64,000 bases of DNA from Ascaphus truei (GCA_036426205.1 CM071567.1:293026847-293090846), one strand, 5' to 3'. Shown: positions 43,855 to 55,345, counted from the stretch's first letter. Program-made: numbers and translations. The notes: generated by a model from the sequence alone, not told the origin.

Positions 43855-45284
43855 CTTGGCATTGACTTCATTGCCACAAAGAAGCATCAATGACGCTGAA
43901 GTACCTCTGGCGATTAGTCTTCTTTTTGTGCTATGCTATTAACATATGTTTAGAAGATATTCATAACACATATTATTACTTTGCTATACATAATCTGTAT
44001 CTATCTATGCCTGCATATGCCTCTATTACAAATAAAATAAGAAAAAGTAAACGTTATGTGCAAAACAAAATTGGGATAATATAGTGTATAATAGGATATA
44101 ATACCGTTATTCACAACTCCAGATCTCAAGTACCCCTAACAGGCCAGGTTTTAATAATATCCCCTTTTTGTTTTTAGCACGGGTGCTTCACTCAACCGGA
44201 TGAAGCCACCGATTATACCACGTGTGCTCCAGCAATAATAGCTTTAAACCCTGTACTGTTAATTGCAATGATGAATGGAGTTTTGATCAATCATATACTT
44301 ATAACAGGGTATGTCCATCAGTACCTGTTTCTCTCCACATAGTGTATCTGCTATGTAAGTCCTGTTAAATTCCAGGCATTAGCAGGTTAATCTATGGGCC
44401 AGTGACCCCCCCTTCTGCTTCTCTAGAAAGTGAAAGAAGGTAGGTGGTGACTCATGGCCTGTGTACAGCCCCTTGTAGGTGGGTACAGTCCATGAGCCCG
44501 CCCCTTCCAAAGGTTTCTATGGGAGTAGCCAAAGTTAGTAAAGGTGTTCCTCTCAGCCCTTGAGAGAGGAGGGAGTCTTCCTCTCAGCTCCCCAGGAAGT
44601 GAGGAGGGAGAGATGGCCCTCGTCCTCTGCTCCCCAGTGAAAGAGGACGGAGCTGTAAGCCTTCCCCATGGCGGGGCAAGCTTGCTCACTTTAGGCCGGC
44701 TGGCCTAGAGACAACAAGGATCAAAGCCCTATTGATGGGGATGCACCGTCTAGAAAGCCTGGGGCTAGTGGAGGATGTGATGGGCTGCAGAAGGAGAGCT
44801 GATGCAGAATGCCCAGCAATTAAGTATGTTCAACGATACCTCTGCCTCTGGTGTCAGTTCCTGGGCAGGAGGGGTATGTTTGTGCAGTGATGGGGGCTAA
44901 CACCTACACTACGTGGGTTCCATCACCGCTGGAGGCTCTGACACCAACCCAGAGATCTGTTCGAGCCGGTCCTGTTCCTGTCTCCTTACCATCTGGCAGA
45001 CCACTCAGACCTCCTGCAAACCTACAGGTAGAGCACCATACACCCCTGGTAATACGCCTATTCCCAAACACTGGTCCCTAAGTGAGGTTGGGGGGGGGGG
45101 GGGGGGAACCGTGTTACATACTGAAACATTTTTTTTTGTATTTACAACTTAAACTGTCATGGATTAATCAAATGCAGTTCATTCTGTAAATATTCTTCAA
45201 AAGAATGATATTCTGCAAACCTAGTCAAAACCTAAACGCAAAAATACCAAAAAGAAACACAACAATAAAATAAAGCATGTCCCA
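43855..45284. other. No gene recognised; probable LTR-derived block 44360-45115
   Basis: 44360-45115 has the look of an LTR: a TGTTAAATTCC start, GC-rich body, and a G homopolymer (about 45090-45107) before CCGTGTTACA. No target duplication matches. Positions 43855-44360 are unassigned AT-rich DNA. Confidence 0.35.
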
Positions 45285-46057
45285 ATGCTTGAAGGTCACA
45301 AATGCTTTCTAATAGGGGTGAACACCCATGTTAAACAATTAAACAATCAAGACATCAATGTCCAATTAACGCAGCTGAGCGAGAACAACCAAACAGCAAC
45401 CCTTGAACATCTGCAAGTGATACAGCAATTAACTGAGAGATTACCAAACAAAGATACATTTTCTGAAGAATTAAATATTTCAATAGAAAAAGTATTATTA
45501 ATAAAGTGAACATAATTATGCAAAGCTTAAGTGTCATGTGACTAATAAAATTGTTCTTCTTTTCAGGTCAGATTAAATTACAGAAAACTATATGGAGATG
45601 TTACCTGCAAAAAAACACGAAAGCTGGTTAAAAAAATGGGTTGAACAAAGCAGGAACATAAATATAGCATCAAGAAATGATAATGTGACATTTCTCATTT
45701 CTCTGACATCATATATGTAGAATTTGAACAAACAATTCTAGATAACCAGCAACAGCTTGGCACACACTTTCTGTCAGTCGTCCAACTGCTGTGTGATGCT
45801 ATTGAAGATCAAATTAGAGTGACATAAAATATATGGAAAGAAGGGCTTGCATCTATCCAAGTTATGCTAATGTCACTAACGGAGAATATACATTTCTATC
45901 TAATGTAGGAAAAATTATACCATTGCATAAGAGTAACACTACACCAACAATAAAATGTCGGCGCAGACAATCAATTGTGTCATATTTGAGAAATCACAGG
46001 AAACTCTGCAAGCAACCGGTAAATGAAAGAAAGCTATTAGAACAACATCTGGGTTAA
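45285..46057 (+). pseudogene. Possible remnant of a transposon accessory protein
   Basis: The + strand shows a short frame rich in Asn, Gln, Leu and Glu (QLTQLSENNQTATLEHLQVI) with amphipathic character. A pyrimidine tract and AG follow at about 45550-45565, then heavily stopped frames containing HFLSVVQLLCDAIEDQIR. Coiled C-termini of this kind occur in Myb/SANT accessory proteins of Harbinger elements. The resemblance is in style rather than in motif, so this is a weak call; it could also be a decayed host exon. Confidence 0.2.
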
Positions 46058-46190
46058 CCTAACCTTTACATGAATCACCACACAAAGTAACAAATCAAGC
46101 TCCAATAAATTGCCAAGAAATGTGGAAAGTTGGTCTGAAACACAATGCAATAGTGATATTCTGAAAAAGAGATAAACAACCAAAGTGGTT

Positions 46191-46800
46191 TGTCACGATC
46201 AGGGGTTGATCAGACTACCAGGTTCGTTTGGAGCGCCAGACAAAACACAGGAGTTTAATAAAACAGGTTTATTTAGAAAATGTTAATAGTGAATCACACT
46301 AGGGTGTGTATATACAAAGGTAACTTTCTGTGGGGAATCAGGAAGGGTACTCGGAGAGACTATGGGAGGTGTCCCGGGGTACAGTACAGTGAGGTCACCT
46401 ACTGGAATATTTCTGCCACTTGTCTCCAGGCACCAACATGGATTTTGCCACCAGGGCCAAGTAAGCCAAAGTTCCTTGTAAGTGGGAGTCCCCAAAGCCA
46501 CGGAACAACCTCTTTGAATCCTGTCTCCAACTGATCCACTGATTAGTAAATTCAACTCTTAACACCTGGGTAAAAACCTCCTTGATACCTGTCTCCAACT
46601 GACCCTCTGCTTAGTAATTTCAACTGCTAACACCTGTGAGTGAAACAAGTGGACAACAGAACACCGACTGGCCCTGGACACTGAAATCAAACTGCGCTGG
46701 AAAGGAGGACATGTTCTATTCCAGACCACACATCTCAGCACTAAAGTATTGCTGCCATGCCGCCGCCGCCGGTACTATTTATATTTGCTCTGACCGCCCG
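46191..46800 (-). repeat. LTR-like sequence with internal 68-bp tandem duplication
   Basis: Starts TGTCACGATCAGGGG. A minus-strand AATAAACCTGTTTTATT lies about 60-80 bp inside, as in an LTR 3' end. Two imperfect copies of a block containing CCTGTCTCCAACTGA and TTCAACT.TTAACACCTG sit at about 46507 and 46575. Right boundary and target duplication not found. Confidence 0.4.
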
Positions 46801-46839
46801 TTTGAAAAAAATGTGTTTCTTTCTACTAATCTCCTTATG

Positions 46840-47310
46840 TCTCTAACTCTAGTAATATATCTCCCTCTCTCTTTCCATAACCTCTTCTCAGTTCACATGA
46901 ACTCCTTTCCTACCTGCGCCCTCTGTCACTACACAGCTACTGTATACCCCTTGCACCTAAACACACCCCTACAAATCATCCTCACACATCCTCTTTCTTT
47001 CAATGCTTCTCCTCCTTGCTTCTGGTGGATATCTCTCCCAAACCTGGTCCTTGCCTTATTTCTACATGCTGTTGTCCTCGCCTCCTACATGCAACTTCTA
47101 CTCCTTCTGGTGTCATCCCCTCTAACCTCATACCCATCTCCTGTCTCCCTTCCTCCTCTTCCTCTCTCCCGTTTTCCTGTGCCCGTTGGAATGCACACTT
47201 CCTTTTAACATGACCTTTTTCTCTCACTCTCTGCTCCTCTTTGCAATAACTGAGACTTGGCTCCCTCAGTCTGACTCTGCATTGTCATGTTCTGTCTCTG
47301 GTTTTAAATA
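46840..47310 (+). pseudogene. L2-type LINE 5' region: 2A-like motif and endonuclease start
   Basis: The + strand reads LLLVDISPKPGP (about 47016), a form of the D-[VI]-x-x-N-P-G-P 2A-like motif found near the N-terminus of many vertebrate L2/CR1-type ORF2 proteins, here with K for N. SLPFSCARWNA follows and, after a frame shift, SHSLLLFAITETWLPQSDSA, the first endonuclease block (ITETWL). The segment is interrupted by repeat R at 47311 with a long target duplication. It is not part of the truncated L2 at 26.8-29.6 kb. Confidence 0.75.
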
Positions 47311-47350
47311 TATATTGCCATGCTCATTAGCACTCCTCTTTGACACTTAT

Positions 47351-47388
<38 letters not shown>

Positions 47389-47945
47389 AGGTTATTTTGG
47401 GGGTTCAATATGAGTTTATAGGGATCCTGTATGTTTTATATTTCTTGTTCAGCTGGTCCTGGCTGATTTGGAGGGTGGCTCCTCCTTCCCTAGTTTGAAG
47501 CTCACCCCCTCCCACTTTTAAATGGTTAAAGCTTACTCCATTCCACCTTCCACACCCATGGGTACTTGCGTGCAGTTTCATTGTGACAAATCTAATATAG
47601 AGTGCTTTTCCTGATATTATACAGGTTAATAAGAGCTTCAATCAGACTTAGAACTATGCAAGTAATTTTGACAGATTTATTATAAATCATTCTTCCTGGT
47701 AATGTACAGGTTATTAAGAATTTATATTAGTGTTAGGACCCTTGAGACGTGGTCTGCCTTGGAGGGGCTCAAGGGCTTACAACACTTTAGCCAAAGAGTT
47801 AAACTAAAAGACCACCATTTTATTCAAAAGATATCTATATAATATCTATCTATATATATAGATATTATATTATATATATATTATATATTTAGGCACTGTA
47901 CCGTGTATTTGTGTCAATGGATGTAGCACTGAGCTCTGTTGTGTT
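47311..47945 (+). mobile_element. Repeat R monomer inserted in L2 with 26-bp target duplication
   Basis: The 26 bases at 47285-47310 (TCATGTTCTGTCTCTGG then TTTTAAATA) are repeated exactly at 47946-47971. Between them is a diverged R monomer that starts TATATTGCCATGCTCATTAG and ends in TGTAGCACTGAGCTCTGTTG. These are the same ends as the monomer at 29671-30151, extended by TA expansions. This fixes the true ends of R and shows it moves with long target duplications, as retroposons do. Confidence 0.85.
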
Positions 47946-48041
47946 TCATGTTCTGTCTCTGGTTTTAAATACTTTAACTTTTATTCACATTCTTGTGTGC
48001 ACAGCCATCTATTTTGTTTATATAATATATATATATTATAT

Positions 48042-48530
48042 ACACAGAGAGTGCTGTCTCTTCTTTGCTGTGGTGTCCTGGGATTCGAGGTCTGCCTGGT
48101 AAGGAACTATTTACCTACACATTACCTATGGGACAAGCACCTGTATTTCAACACTATATGTGAGTGCCACCTGACAACTTTGCCTATATATATATATTAG
48201 TTGTCAGGTGCACTCACATATAGTGTTGAAAAATAAAGATGTGGTCCCATAGGTAATGTGTAGGTAAATAGTTCCTTACCAGGCAGACCTCGAATCCCAG
48301 GACACCACAGCAAAGAAGAGACAGCACTCAAGGTAATCCTGTGTCAAGAGTGTATTAGAGGAAACATGGCACAATCACCCGACGTTTCGGTCCTAAGAAC
48401 AGGACCTTTCTCAAGGGAGTGCACTACACTTTTGACACAGGATTACCTTGAGTGCTGTCTCTTCTTTGCTGTGGTGTCCTTAGATTCGAGGTCTGCCTGG
48501 TAAGGAACTTTGTACCTATAAATATATATA
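48042..48530. mobile_element. Three alternating copies (+, -, +) of a hammerhead-bearing repeat
   Basis: A module including GTGCTGTCTCTTCTTTGCTG and GATTCGAGGTCTGCCTGGTA occurs at about 48057-48108 (+), 48267-48322 (-) and 48456-48508 (+). The first two meet tail to tail around a TA run at about 48185-48205. The third overlaps the 5' flank of the minus copy, which carries a hammerhead-like fold at 48376-48419. It is the same inverted-copy habit as at 32.6-34.3 kb. Confidence 0.8.
48376..48419 (-). ncRNA. Hammerhead-like ribozyme, U3-A8 variant
   Basis: Minus strand: stem I CCC (48417-48415) with GGG (48380-48378). Core UUGAGAA (48414-48408). Stem II GGUCCU (48406-48401) with AGGACC (48394-48389), perfect 6 bp. 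GAAA at 48388-48385, then the ACGU palindrome and C48381 before the predicted cleavage. With only ACGU, stem III cannot close within one molecule but could pair between two. Confidence 0.6.
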
Positions 48531-50264
48531 TGTATATATATGCAAATGGAAAGACAATAAGCGCTACAAAGAACTAATATCAATACCAATATAAAACACC
48601 ACAATTTAGTTATACAATAAAACAATAATCAGTGACAATAATCAACCTGGAGGAGGTGCTACCAGAGTGAATAATCCCTATATCAATGCTGCCAATTAGG
48701 TCCTCGACCCCACAGAAGCCGAGAACAAATGGATGCTGGAGATGACCTAGGTGCAGAGACAGAGGAAGAGAAAATAGGGAGTTGGGGTGGGGGGGGAGAG
48801 AAAAATAAGAACATAGAGTAGTGTGTCTTGATATGGATCTTCAGATCAAAGGTAAGAGGTGCACTTACATCAGGTAGGATGATTCAGGCGTTTCTCCACT
48901 CTGTGGATCTGGATCTCTGAAGGGATCGGGAATCTTCATTAGCTCTCCATCCTACGGAGTTAAATACTGTATCCAAGAATGTTCCTCAATCGCAACAAAC
49001 AATTCATATGCAGGAATGAATGATAGCTATATAGTCCCAATAGTAGATTGGATGACCATCAGGAGCATGGGTTATATGATAGAATTTATTCAAATATAAA
49101 ACCTTAATTCGACGGTATCGAAACATATAAAAAATGCACGATCTGCATTAAAGTGTAGGATATCTCACGAAATGAGAAACCTAATCAGCAAGTTCTGATA
49201 GAGTTACAAGCTGAACTCAGTCAGTGCAATGTCAGAGTCCCATAAGAACTAATCCATGTCAGTTCATAATATAGATAACGCGGAAAAAGTGTACCCAGTG
49301 TTAAATAGGTGCCTCTGTAATGAGAAGTCCCGAGGGAACTAAATTATCCGTCTATACTGACGCTCTTCTTGGTGGTGGGGTTACGGCAATTTTTCCTTGT
49401 GCACGGCGGTACATAGCCAGCTTCTCCGCGGCTTCTCACCTGACACTCACCGCTTCTGCGTCACGTGGGACAAACCTCTCGTCTCACGGGATCTTGATAG
49501 TAGCGATTCGACTCCACCGGGCTCCACTTCACTTCCACATAGCCTAAGGGGCTCCTTCCTCCACAACACAATCTGTTCAGCACTGCCTAGTGCACCGCAG
49601 CTTCAGAATGCTGATTAGCTTGTCCTACAGCAAACAGCCCCTGCTTATCTTATCTTATCTTTATCTTATGTAATAAAAATACATTTACAGGCAGCTTCAT
49701 TACCTTAGCGGCTAACCGCTTAGGTAATGAAGGGGTTAAATACCAGTCCCCGGTTTGTTGAGGTAGAGGGAGCGGGTAAAGGTTAGAGTTGCCCCAGGGT
49801 GGGTGGTTAGGCCTCAAGTGGGTAGCAGGAGGACTTAACCCATTCAATACCTTAGCGGTAGTAACCGCTAAGGTAATGAAAGGGTTAACCCCTCCCACAA
49901 TCTAAAACCACCCACCCTGGGGCAACTACCTCCTTCACCCACCCCTTCTAGCAGCAACAAAATAGGTACTCTGGTTTAACCCCTTCAGTACCTTAGCGGA
50001 TAAACAATGCAAAGTCGATCGGCAATTCACTGATTTTATCAAGGTTTAGTGAATAGGCCCCTATGTGTTACATTACATATTGTAAATATATGTGATTCCA
50101 TTGTGCTGCAATTTCTCAGACAATATATATTATAGCATTTAGCTATTTGAATTTGAACAATATTGCATTTGAGACATTACAAACCATCTCTTCACATACT
50201 GGGTTTGGCATTTGTGATCTAACTACTCTATTAGATTATCTGAACCTTAACCCTTAACATTTAA
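48531..50264. other. No gene recognised; probable repeat 48540-49640 and palindrome field 49665-50000
   Basis: 48540-49640 starts with a module (ATAAGCGCTACAAAGAAC) resembling, inverted, the GCGCTACTTTATTC end of the hammerhead repeat at 9.74 kb, but it shows no ribozyme. 49665-50000 contains ACCTTAGCGG.TAACCGCTAAGG palindromes and an inverted GCCCCAGGGTGGGTGG / CCACCCACCCTGGGGC pair. A short TCTTATCTTATC run lies at about 49637-49660. Confidence 0.4.
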
Positions 50265-51411
50265 TATTCAAGGACTCCATTTCCACAGTCTCTGTACCAC
50301 AAAATTGGCGTAAAACAGATGTGGTGCCTATATTTACAAAGGGAGCAAGATCACAACCGGGGAATTACAGACCTGTAAGCCTGACTTAATTAGTGGAGAA
50401 ACTACTTGAAGGTTTAATACAGGATAATATTCAGGAATACCTAATAGCAAACAAAATTATTAGTAATAGTCAGCATGGATTTATGAAGGATAGATCATGC
50501 CAAACTAACCTTATTTGTTTCCTTGAGGAGGTAAGTAGGAATTTAGACCAGGGTAATGCAGTTGATGTGGTCTACTTAGATTTTGCAAAGGCTTTTGATA
50601 CAGTTTCACACAAGAGGTTGTGCAAAAAAATAAAAAAAATTGGACTCAGTAATAATATATGCACCTGGATTGAAAACTGGTTGAAGGACAGACAACAGAG
50701 TAAGACGACACCTTGAATATGGAGTACAATTTTGGGCACCACTCCTTAGAAAATACATTATGGAACTAGAGAGAGTGCAGAAAAGAGCAACCAAATTAAT
50801 AAAGGGGGTGGATAATTTAACTTATGAGGAGAGGCTAACTAAATTAGATTTATTAACATTTAAAAAAGAGGCGTCTAAGAGGGGATATGATAACTATATA
50901 CAAATATATTCGGGGACAATACAAGGAGCTTTCAAAAGAACTATTCATCCCAAGAGCAGTACAAAGGGCACAGGGTCATCCCTTTAGGTTGGAGGAAAGG
51001 AGATTTCACCAGCAACAAAGGAAAAGGTTCTTTACAGTAGGGGCAGTTAAAATGTGGAATTCATTACCCATGGAGACCTTGATGGCAGATACAATAGATT
51101 TGTTCAAAAAATGGTTGGACATTTTTTTTAGAAAGGAAAGGTATACAGGGATATACCAATTAAGTAAACATGGGAAGAATGTTGATCCAGGGATTAATCC
51201 GATTGCCAATTCTATGAGTCAGGAAGGAATTTATTTTTCCCCTTATGTGATATAATTTGATGATTTGACACTGGGGTTTTTTGTTTGCCTTCCTCTGGAT
51301 CAAAAAGAAGTATAGATATAGGATAAAGTATTTGTTGTCTAAATTGAGCATAGATTGAACTTGATGGACGTACGTCTTTTTTCAAACTCATCTACTTTGT
51401 AACTATGTAAC
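50265..51411 (+). pseudogene. CR1-type LINE, ORF2 3' half with internal deletion, plus 3' UTR
   Basis: The + strand reads NWRKTDVVPIFTKGARSQPG and NYRPVSLT (about 50305-50385), then EKLLEGLIQDNIQEYL, SQHGFMKDRSCQTNL and VVYLDFAKAFDTVSHKRL, fingers and palm of a CR1-clade RT. At about 50700 the frame jumps from NWLKDRQQ to RRHLEYGVQFWAP in the C-terminal domain, so the YxDD region is deleted. The tail ERVQKRATKLIKGVDNLTYE, then FTVGAVKMWNSLPMETL after a frame shift, is diagnostic of CR1. The 3' UTR ends TAACTATGTAAC. Confidence 0.85.
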
Positions 51412-52799
51412 CCTTCCCCTTCACGCTCCTAGTTTTAGTTGCCTTATTTCAATTTAACACACTAAATGTTTAAAGTTTTAAAAAGTTTTAAAGTTTTTAA
51501 CAACTTCATTTATCTACACCCTTTCCTTTATAATTATGATGATTATTATTTGGTGTGCATAATACTAGATATATACTTGGGTCTCTGCCCTAAAAATCTT
51601 TGCCTAATTATAGGGTTCCTTAACCAAAAAAAGGTTGAAAACACTTCTCTATGATCTTTGAGAGAAAACAAGCAGTTGCTCCTAGAAGCTGATAAATGTG
51701 TATTCTCTTCATTAAGTAATATTCCAAATACATAGAATATACCAAAAGATGAACTTTGTTCATTAACCAAGTACCTTCAGATACTGTACGCTGACCATGG
51801 CTATACAAACATATGATTCAAATATAGAGCATTTAATGACTACATTTTCTTGTTTGCTAGGTTAATGAAAAATGAGTCAGATTTTTCTGCTTTCAGTTTA
51901 TTTCTTTATAATTAGTCATAGACTTAGTCATAGTCTCCACCAGTATAACCTAAGGGAAGTTACACAGGAAATTAGGTAATTTATTGGTTTTTACAACCAT
52001 AATAGCGACTGTTCCTGCTTCAACAATGTGCAGAAAATATGTCTTCATTGGCAACCACTAAATCTCAATAATAATAATAATAATAAGTTTATTCGATGTT
52101 ATCATTTATATGTTGATTAGCTATGCAATTAATATAGCTCCTTGTCTACACAATACAGTACAAATCTATAGAGTAAAAAACGGATAACTATATTTGAGAA
52201 GTACAGTAGGCAGTACAATCACAGAAAGAAAAACATACCTTATAAGAGGTAGAGATGCTCACTTGCCTCCAAATGTTTTTACGTTTTGGTTTTGCCTGAA
52301 GACCATTATTTTTGATTGTGTGGAAAATGCAAATTTGATAAGTTATCCTTCCACGTCTCTAAGTACATTTCCAGAAGTTTGATGAGGGGTATGACCACAC
52401 TGGTACTCTCACTTCCGTGTTATTACTTCAAGAGGTTTAATAGTCCACACAACAGTGCAATGGTTTTCCAATGTGCTGGAGAATGAAAAGTCCATAATTT
52501 CCCAAACTTGTGGATTGTTGCTGATCCTGAAGTCGTTACTGTACAGAGGGTGGAATTCCACCTTGTTACAATGTCTTGCTTCAGTTGTTAAAATCACAGA
52601 TTATACTTTTGTGGTTATCTGCATGATGCTGCCGTATGCTTACAATAACCAGAGTTTTCATGTGTGACAGCCTGCATCACCTGTATAGTCCTATTATTTT
52701 AAAGAAAAATCTATAGAATGAAGTTGATAGTGTGTGTTAAATAAGGAACGTGCAATAAGTCTCCAAGCCATAGTTCACTGACAATGTTTGCTACAATAT
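51412..52799. other. No gene recognised
   Basis: AT-rich DNA with an AATAATAATAATAA run near 52070. Short open frames have no recognisable domain. Confidence 0.4.
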
Positions 52800-53010
52800 A
52801 TTATCTTAAACTATAAAATCTGGGGAGAGTCCATGAGAAGCGTAGAAAATGGAAGCAGGCACACGGTCTTATGAAAATACAATTTAATGTGCCACCAAAG
52901 GGTCCAACGTTTCGGCAAAAATTGCCTTTATCAAGGAGAGGGCTACAGAAAACACATAAAATCACCACTGTATATACACTGATAGGGTGAGTACCTATCA
53001 ATGTATACTT
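52800..53010 (-). mobile_element. Hammerhead-bearing repeat (approximate bounds)
   Basis: The minus strand runs from a region of unknown start through the hammerhead-like fold at 52900-52940, a GTGGCACATTAAATTG block, CTTCCATTTTCTACGCTTCT and CCCCAGATTTTATAGTTTAA. It encodes nothing. Same architecture as the other hammerhead repeats but a different sequence outside the fold. Confidence 0.5.
52900..52940 (-). ncRNA. Hammerhead-like ribozyme, U3-A8 variant
   Basis: Minus strand: stem I UCC (52937-52935) with GGA (52905-52903). Core UUGAUAA (52934-52928). Stem II GGCAA (52926-52922) with UUGCC (52918-52914), perfect 5 bp, loop UUU. GAAA at 52913-52910, then the ACGU palindrome, with U52906 before the predicted cleavage. 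Confidence 0.6.
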
Positions 53011-53019
53011 CAATACTGT

Positions 53020-53310
53020 GTCTTCTTAATTCTTTTAAAACAGTGTAGACAGAATCAAATGCTTTTTCATAAACTATAAATCCTAAACTGCGTGATAGGT
53101 CTTATTCATTACTTTGGGAAATCACTTCTTGTATAACTTGGATATTGCATTGTAACCACTACGAAATTCCACTTTTCCCCTACGCTGGGCAAATTCAAGG
53201 GTCTGTTGATTAGTGAGTTACTTCATTAAAATGTTGTAAGTGATTGGAAGTAGTTCTTGAGGTCTTCTTTATGTCCTTTCTTATGAATGGAAATTGCAAT
53301 TAATTCCTTA
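53020..53310 (-). pseudogene. RTE-type LINE reverse transcriptase fragment (downstream part)
   Basis: Across frames the minus strand shows IHKKGHKEDLKNY, TLEFAQRRGKVEFRSGYNAI and YEKAFDSV. These correspond to the KKGD..NLKNYRPI, QPxEQAGFR and VDYEKAFDS blocks of the RTE clade. Stops and frame shifts are frequent. It is the continuation of the fragment at 53873-54190, separated by an AT-rich insertion and an L2 tail. Confidence 0.7.
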
Positions 53311-53646
53311 AAGTTAAAAAAAATATGCTGCTAGATATTTTTTTTAATTTGAATACTCCAAAAATGTGAAAATAGTGAAACAAAGTTTTCAAAAATTAGC
53401 AAAAGTTCACAAATTTGCAAAAAACAGTATTAAACAATTAGAAAAAAGCTAACAAACCTGTAAAAAACAAACAAAATTGGACTGTTTCCAATTTGTTTAT
53501 AACTTCTAAAAAAAAAACATGCAAAACAAATTTCGACAAATTTGCCCATCTGTAATGAGGAGAACTGTGGCAATGCTTTGTTGTTTTGGAATTTTCTTGT
53601 TCTTCAAGCAGCTAGTTAAGACTTTTGCACAGATTTGCTCTACCTC

Positions 53647-53872
53647 TTGTATTGTATTGTATTGTATGTCTTTATTTATATAGCGCCATTAATGTACATA
53701 GCGCTTCACAGTAATACATGTGGTAATCGAATAAATAACAGATAATATAAATAACAGATCATGGGAATAAGTGCTTTAGACATAAACATAACATTAAGGA
53801 AGAGGAGTCCCTGCCCCGAGGAGCTTACAATCTAATTGGTAGGTAGGGAGAACGTACAGAGACAGTAGGAGG
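53647..53872 (-). repeat. L2 3' UTR fragment inserted in the RTE remnant
   Basis: Starts with repeated TTGTA (53647-53668), then GTCTTTATTTATATAGCGCC, GGGAATAAGTGCTTTAGAC and CTTACAATCTAATTGG, the L2 3' UTR inverted. Its presence between two RTE pieces shows L2 was active after the RTE copy inserted. Confidence 0.85.
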
Positions 53873-54190
53873 CTGCTTTCAAGACTTCAGCTGTAATTCC
53901 ATCGTCCCCGTTGGCTCTCATTCTATTTGGATTTTATTGCCTTTGCTAGCTCTGCAAGGACGCATGGTTGGTGGTTTCTCATCCTCTTCTCATTATACCC
54001 TGTGCTATCTGTATTCTTGTACAATTCCTTGTAGAAGTTCTCAACTTTCTTTAAGATTAGTGAACAATCTTTTATTTGTTGAGTCATTGTACAGTATATT
54101 TTTTGAGTGGGATTATTTGCTTCTTCCCAATGGTAAATCACTGCTTCATCTACTTTAAACTTTTGTTCACAGTATTGCATTGACATTTTC
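53873..54190 (-). pseudogene. RTE-type LINE fragment (upstream part)
   Basis: The minus strand has an 87-codon frame with QQIKDCSLILKKVENFYKEL and ends, after a one-base shift, in MRANGDDGITAEVLKAA, matching the KAPGxDGITAEMLKAG motif before the RT fingers in RTE-like LINEs. Not functional. Confidence 0.7.
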
Positions 54191-54856
54191 TTTCATCTTC
54201 ATTGTTCTACAAAAGCATGACTCCTAATACGCCATAATTAGGCTTCTCTTATATACTAACGTTTAGTCATCACAAATAATTAACAATATACAAATAGAGT
54301 GTAAGAGCCACCTGGTGATGATTTATGAGAGCAAGAAAAAATATACTCTATGAATTGGCAGCATGCGGCTCATGCCCTTCAACACTAAGAATGACAAAAA
54401 TGCCGGCCCTATCTTGAGTCAATCAACCTAATGTAAAAACACTGAGGCAGTTTTAAATTAAAGCTGTTGGCATACAGTATAACCAATGCCTAACGGTATC
54501 GCCAATAGAAAAGTTAGACATACTGTACTTGCCAGAATTGCCCCAACTTACTTTCGTAGAAAGGTTTCATGGACCATTGAAAGGGTAAAACAATTAAACG
54601 ATGAAATGCATCCTCTCTATGGGCACCTACAGATGTAGCAGACTTTATTGCACTCGGTGACGCATTGCTTTAGGACGGCATGAGCAAAGCGCCAGCGGAA
54701 GAGGCCATTGTATTAAATTAGCCGTGCTCAAAAAGGGGGAGTGGGACTAAGACGCTATGTCACCCGGAGTGCTCTATAGAGTGAAATCAAGGAACAGGAA
54801 TCCAACATATCAATGTTCCAGAAGTTACAATGCTGGTGCAGGGGGGGTGCGCATAC
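54191..54856. other. No gene recognised
   Basis: No repeat ends or coding potential identified. Confidence 0.4.
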
Positions 54857-55050
54857 ATCACACATGCACGCACACAGAGTCACACATGCACGCACACAGA
54901 GTCACACATGCACGCACACAGAGTCACACATGCACACACACACAGTCACACATGCACACACAGAGTCACACGCACACACACACAGTCACACGCACGCACA
55001 CACAGTCACACGCACACACACAGTCACACGCACACACACACAGTCACACG
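54857..55050. repeat. CA-rich minisatellite (CACACGCACACACACAGT type)
   Basis: Units of about 18-22 bp, each with AGTCACAC followed by GCACACA. All His/Thr/Ser frames through it are repeat artefacts. Confidence 0.93.
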
Positions 55051-55165
55051 TGGCGTCCGACAGGGTCGCCATGACTACTGCACATGCGCGGCGCGGGCTG
55101 CGCAGAGGTTGACGGCAGCTTAACAGCTCCCCTTGCGAGTGAGCCCAGCGGGGGGAGCTCTGTCT

Positions 55166-55345
55166 GAGTCTCCCGCCCGGCGGCAGGGGAGTCTCCCGCC
55201 CGGCGGCAGGGGAGTCTCCCGCCCGGCGGCAGAGGAGTCTCCCGCCCGGCGGCAGAGGAGTCTCCCGCCCCGCGGCAGAGGAGTGTCCAGCCCCGCGGCA
55301 GAGGAGTCTCCAGACCCGCGGCAGAGGAGTCTCCAGCCCGTGTAT
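55166..55345. repeat. GC-rich minisatellite, exact 23-bp period x 8
   Basis: GAGTCTCCCGCCCGGCGGCAGR units start at 55166, 55189, 55212, 55235, 55258, 55281, 55304 and 55327. Variants (CCCGCGGC, GTGTCCAGC) accumulate towards the right. The period is not a multiple of three, so the open frames across it are not evidence of coding. Confidence 0.95.

Noticed and set aside
49100..49150. GTATCGAAACAT as a further hammerhead
   Set aside because: No CUGANGA or UUGANAA core, no stem II and no palindrome after GAAA.
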